From Chloroflexota bacterium (lineage in GTDB: Bacteria > Chloroflexota > Anaerolineae > Anaerolineales > Villigracilaceae), in assembly GCA_016191985.1 (NCBI GenBank), contig JACPVB010000066.1:1-6704 (forward strand): a stretch of 6,704 nt of DNA, given 5' to 3'. The notes under the pieces are model-generated. The model did no database searches. It was not told where the DNA came from and saw nothing but the letters and a program-made list of their open reading frames with translations. Both the position numbers and the translations under genes were made by a program. Positions within the stretch are counted from its first letter, which is position 1, and each line of letters opens with the position of its first letter. Positions 4,974 through 6,704 of this stretch are shown in pieces.

Positions 4974-5639
4974 ATGAAAAAATTTGTAGCCATTGCGGGT
5001 AATATCGGCGTTGGAAAATCGACCCTTGTAAAGATGCTGTGCGACCAGATGAGCTGGGACCCCTTCTACGAGCCGGTCACGGAAAATCCCTACCTGGCGG
5101 ATTTTTATCAAAACATGTCTGCCTGGGCATTTCATTCCCAGGTCTTCTTCCTGACCCATCGCCTGCGCTCGCACTTTAACCTGGCGCAGCACCCCAATTC
5201 GGTGGTTCAGGATCGCAGCGTCTATGAAGATGCGGAAATATTCGCCCATAATTTATTTAAACAGGGCAATATGACCGAGCGCGATTACCAGATGTATCGC
5301 GAGTTGTACGAGACCGCTGTGCAATTCCTGCCCCCGCCCGACCTTGTCATTTACCTGCGCGCCTCAGTGGATACGTTGATGCGGCGCATCAGCTCCCGCG
5401 GACGGGACTACGAACGCAAGATCACGCCTGAGTATTTGCAGAATCTGAATGACCTGTACGAATCATGGATCGAAAATTTCACGCTTTGCCCCGTGTTGGC
5501 CGTCCCCGCCGATGATTTGGATTACGTGGCCCACAACGGCCACCTGCGCCTGATCGTCTCCAAGATCGAAGACAAGCTCACGGGCAAGGAAGAGGTTGTC
5601 TTTGAACCTGAGGAAGTGGCGAGGGCAGCGGAAGATTGA
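4974..5639 (+). CDS. Deoxynucleoside kinase (dNK/dGK-dAK family)
   Basis: This cytosolic kinase phosphorylates deoxynucleosides to their 5'-monophosphates for dNTP salvage, with ATP or another NTP as donor. Its 221 residues match the usual family length. Visible elements are the P-loop G-N-I-G-V-G-K-S-T (9-17), the substrate-contacting F-Y-E-P-V-T-E-N-P-Y (Glu33 as probable base), the D-R-S motif (Asp80-Arg81-Ser82, then V-Y-E-D) and an Arg-rich LID segment R-G-R-D-Y-E-R (142-148). The Glu-rich C-terminus is a short extension. Which base it prefers (dA, dG, dC or dT) cannot be read reliably; bacterial relatives are mostly dAdo/dGuo kinases. A GAGAGAG purine run 4 nt before the ATG acts as a modest ribosome binding site. 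Tandem terminators upstream suggest its own promoter within about 4887-4960, but I could not identify it. It is convergent with pyrB. Confidence 0.93.
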   Translation: MKKFVAIAGNIGVGKSTLVKMLCDQMSWDPFYEPVTENPYLADFYQNMSAWAFHSQVFFLTHRLRSHFNLAQHPNSVVQDRSVYEDAEIFAHNLFKQGNMTERDYQMYRELYETAVQFLPPPDLVIYLRASVDTLMRRISSRGRDYERKITPEYLQNLNDLYESWIENFTLCPVLAVPADDLDYVAHNGHLRLIVSKIEDKLTGKEEVVFEPEEVARAAED

Positions 5640-5650
5640 GGGAGTAATAT

Positions 5651-5744
5651 GAGATAAGTAACAAGTAACGAGTTATGAGTGAAAAGAAACGAGTTGTAAG
5701 GTCAGCCTCACAACTCGTTTCTCATTTCTCGTTACTCGTATCTC
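5651..5744. repeat. Long imperfect palindrome between convergent dNK and pyrB genes; likely bidirectional terminator or dispersed repeat
   Basis: The core stem AGAAACGAGTTGT (5685-5697) pairs perfectly with ACAACTCGTTTCT (5710-5722), and AGG/CCT (5699-5701 with 5706-5708) closes a 4-nt loop. Outer arms continue the symmetry: AGTAACGAG (5664-5672) with CTCGTTACT (5728-5736), and GAGATA (5651-5656) with TATCTC (5739-5744). The element fills almost all of the space between the two stop codons. It has no strong T-run, so REP- or MITE-like origin is as likely as a terminator. Confidence 0.7.
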
Positions 5745-5746
5745 AC

Positions 5747-6704
5747 TCACGCTTTTCCAAGAACCATCGCCAGCAGCGCCATTCTTACGTACAGACCATA
5801 TTCCATCTGACGGAAGTATGCGGCGCGGGGATCGTCGTCGAAGTCCATGCTGATCTCCGTTACGCGCGGGAGTGGATGCATGACGATCATTTCCTTCTTT
5901 GCAGTCTTCATAATTTCTGTGTCCACAACGAAGGCGTTTTTCACTTTTTCATAATCAGCGGGGTCTTCAAATCGTTCCTTTTGCACGCGGGTTACGTACA
6001 GCACATCGGTTTCGGACAACACGTCTTCGAGCTTGCTGAATTCCTTTTGCGGGATGCCCTTTTCCCCGACTTCATCCATCACTTCCTTCGGCATTTTCAA
6101 AATATCAGGCGAGACGTAATTGAGTTTGATATTCGTGAAGGTGGAAAGCAGGCGTGCCAACGAATGGACGGTGCGTCCATATTTCAAGTCGCCGAGCATG
6201 GTCACGGTCAAATTATCCAACCGCCCCAACTCCTCCATGATCGTGAATGTATCCAGCAATGCCTGGGTGGGATGCTCGCCCGTTCCGTCCCCTGCGTTGA
6301 TGACCGGTTTGCGCGCCGCCTTTGCTGCAATCGCCGCCGAACCCGTTTCCGGGTGGCGCAGCACGATCACGTCCGCGTAACATTCCAGTGTGCGGATGGT
6401 GTCTGGCAGGCTCTCGCCCTTCGATACCGACGAATACTTCACTTCATTGATCGGGATGACCGAGCCGCCGAGGCGTTCCATGGAAGCTGTAAATGATGAC
6501 GAAGTTCTTGTGGAAGGTTCATAGAACAGGTTCGCCAGCATCGTTCCCTTCAGCAGGTCGAAGGTCCCGACGCGCTCGACCATGCCGCGCATTTCATGCG
6601 CCACGCCGAAGACGTACTCCAGGTCGGTGCGGCTGAACTGTTTGACGGAAATAATGTCCTTGCCATACCATGCGGCGGTTTTATTCTCGCCGAACGGCAG
6701 ATAG
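5747..6704 (-). CDS. pyrB: Aspartate carbamoyltransferase catalytic subunit PyrB; N-terminal start beyond window
   Basis: PyrB condenses carbamoyl phosphate with L-aspartate to N-carbamoyl-aspartate, the committed step of pyrimidine synthesis, in the cytosol. The frame is open to the right edge, with about 319 residues visible beginning Y-L-P-F-G-E. The segment D-I-I-S-V-K-Q-F-S-R-T-D-L-E aligns with the E. coli PyrB N-terminus, so the GTG at 6604 is internal and only a few residues are missing. Carbamoyl-phosphate and aspartate site motifs follow in order: F-Y-E-P-S-T-R-T (about 6526-6503), V-S-K-G-E-S (the mobile Lys loop), R-H-P-E-T-G, N-A-G-D-G-T-G-E-H-P-T-Q, G-D-L-K-Y-G-R-T-V-H-S, T-R-V-Q-K-E-R and M-H-P-L-P-R-V. 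The match is to the ATCase rather than the ornithine branch. No PyrI subunit gene lies within the window; the rest of any pyr operon would be to the right, upstream of it. Confidence 0.97.
   Translation of the reverse strand, partial: YLPFGENKTAAWYGKDIISVKQFSRTDLEYVFGVAHEMRGMVERVGTFDLLKGTMLANLFYEPSTRTSSSFTASMERLGGSVIPINEVKYSSVSKGESLPDTIRTLECYADVIVLRHPETGSAAIAAKAARKPVINAGDGTGEHPTQALLDTFTIMEELGRLDNLTVTMLGDLKYGRTVHSLARLLSTFTNIKLNYVSPDILKMPKEVMDEVGEKGIPQKEFSKLEDVLSETDVLYVTRVQKERFEDPADYEKVKNAFVVDTEIMKTAKKEMIVMHPLPRVTEISMDFDDDPRAAYFRQMEYGLYVRMALLAMVLGKA

Noticed and set aside
5675..6496. 273-codon open frame on the plus strand opposite pyrB
   Set aside because: Its protein is rich in His, Phe, Arg and Cys with no recognisable domain and starts inside a palindromic repeat; it is an antisense shadow of pyrB.
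6602..6604. GTG at 6602-6604 (minus strand) as the pyrB start
   Set aside because: Sequence further upstream in frame (D-I-I-S-V-K-Q-F-S-R) matches the N-terminus of aspartate carbamoyltransferase, so the true start is beyond the window.

Overview
The window looks like chromosomal DNA of a Chloroflexota bacterium, most likely class Anaerolineae. This is inferred from mid-range GC, the look of the protein sequences, lipoprotein-type anchoring of exported redox proteins, and intergenic gaps packed with long inverted repeats. No rRNA or marker gene confirms it. No tRNA, rRNA, CRISPR array or transposase gene was seen, and no gap exceeds 300 bases.

Layout: (1) 2-940, the 3' part of a sensor histidine kinase gene, followed by a GC-rich double hairpin between 13-bp direct repeats. 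(2) 1094-1645, a thioredoxin-fold lipoprotein gene whose frame is interrupted only by an in-frame TGA exactly where the first cysteine of the CxxC active site belongs (W-T-F-G-[TGA]-I-N-C). A perfect 8-bp hairpin with a GUU loop lies 26 nt downstream. The best reading is one selenoprotein with a U-x-x-C active site and a bacterial SECIS element. (3) 1794-3485, msrP and msrQ, the molybdopterin and haem subunits of the extracytoplasmic methionine sulfoxide reductase. (4) 3489-3577, a long nested hairpin between convergent genes. (5) 3584-3811 (minus), a small two-helix membrane protein. (6) 4014-4814, a membrane-anchored DsbA-like thiol oxidoreductase, probably from a leaderless transcript, ending in two tandem terminators. 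(7) 4974-5639, a deoxynucleoside kinase. (8) 5747-6704 (minus), pyrB, running off the right edge and convergent with the kinase gene across another long imperfect palindrome.

Three neighbouring units act on the outer face of the membrane in sulfur or selenium redox chemistry: the Sec/Cys lipoprotein, MsrPQ (repair of oxidised methionine using quinone-pool electrons), and the DsbA-like protein (disulfide formation or exchange). I infer a local envelope redox and repair neighbourhood. The last two genes belong to nucleotide metabolism (dNTP salvage and de novo pyrimidine synthesis) and appear to be separate transcription units. The main discovery candidate is the selenoprotein, which standard gene calling would split into two fragments at 1094-1315 and 1331-1645.
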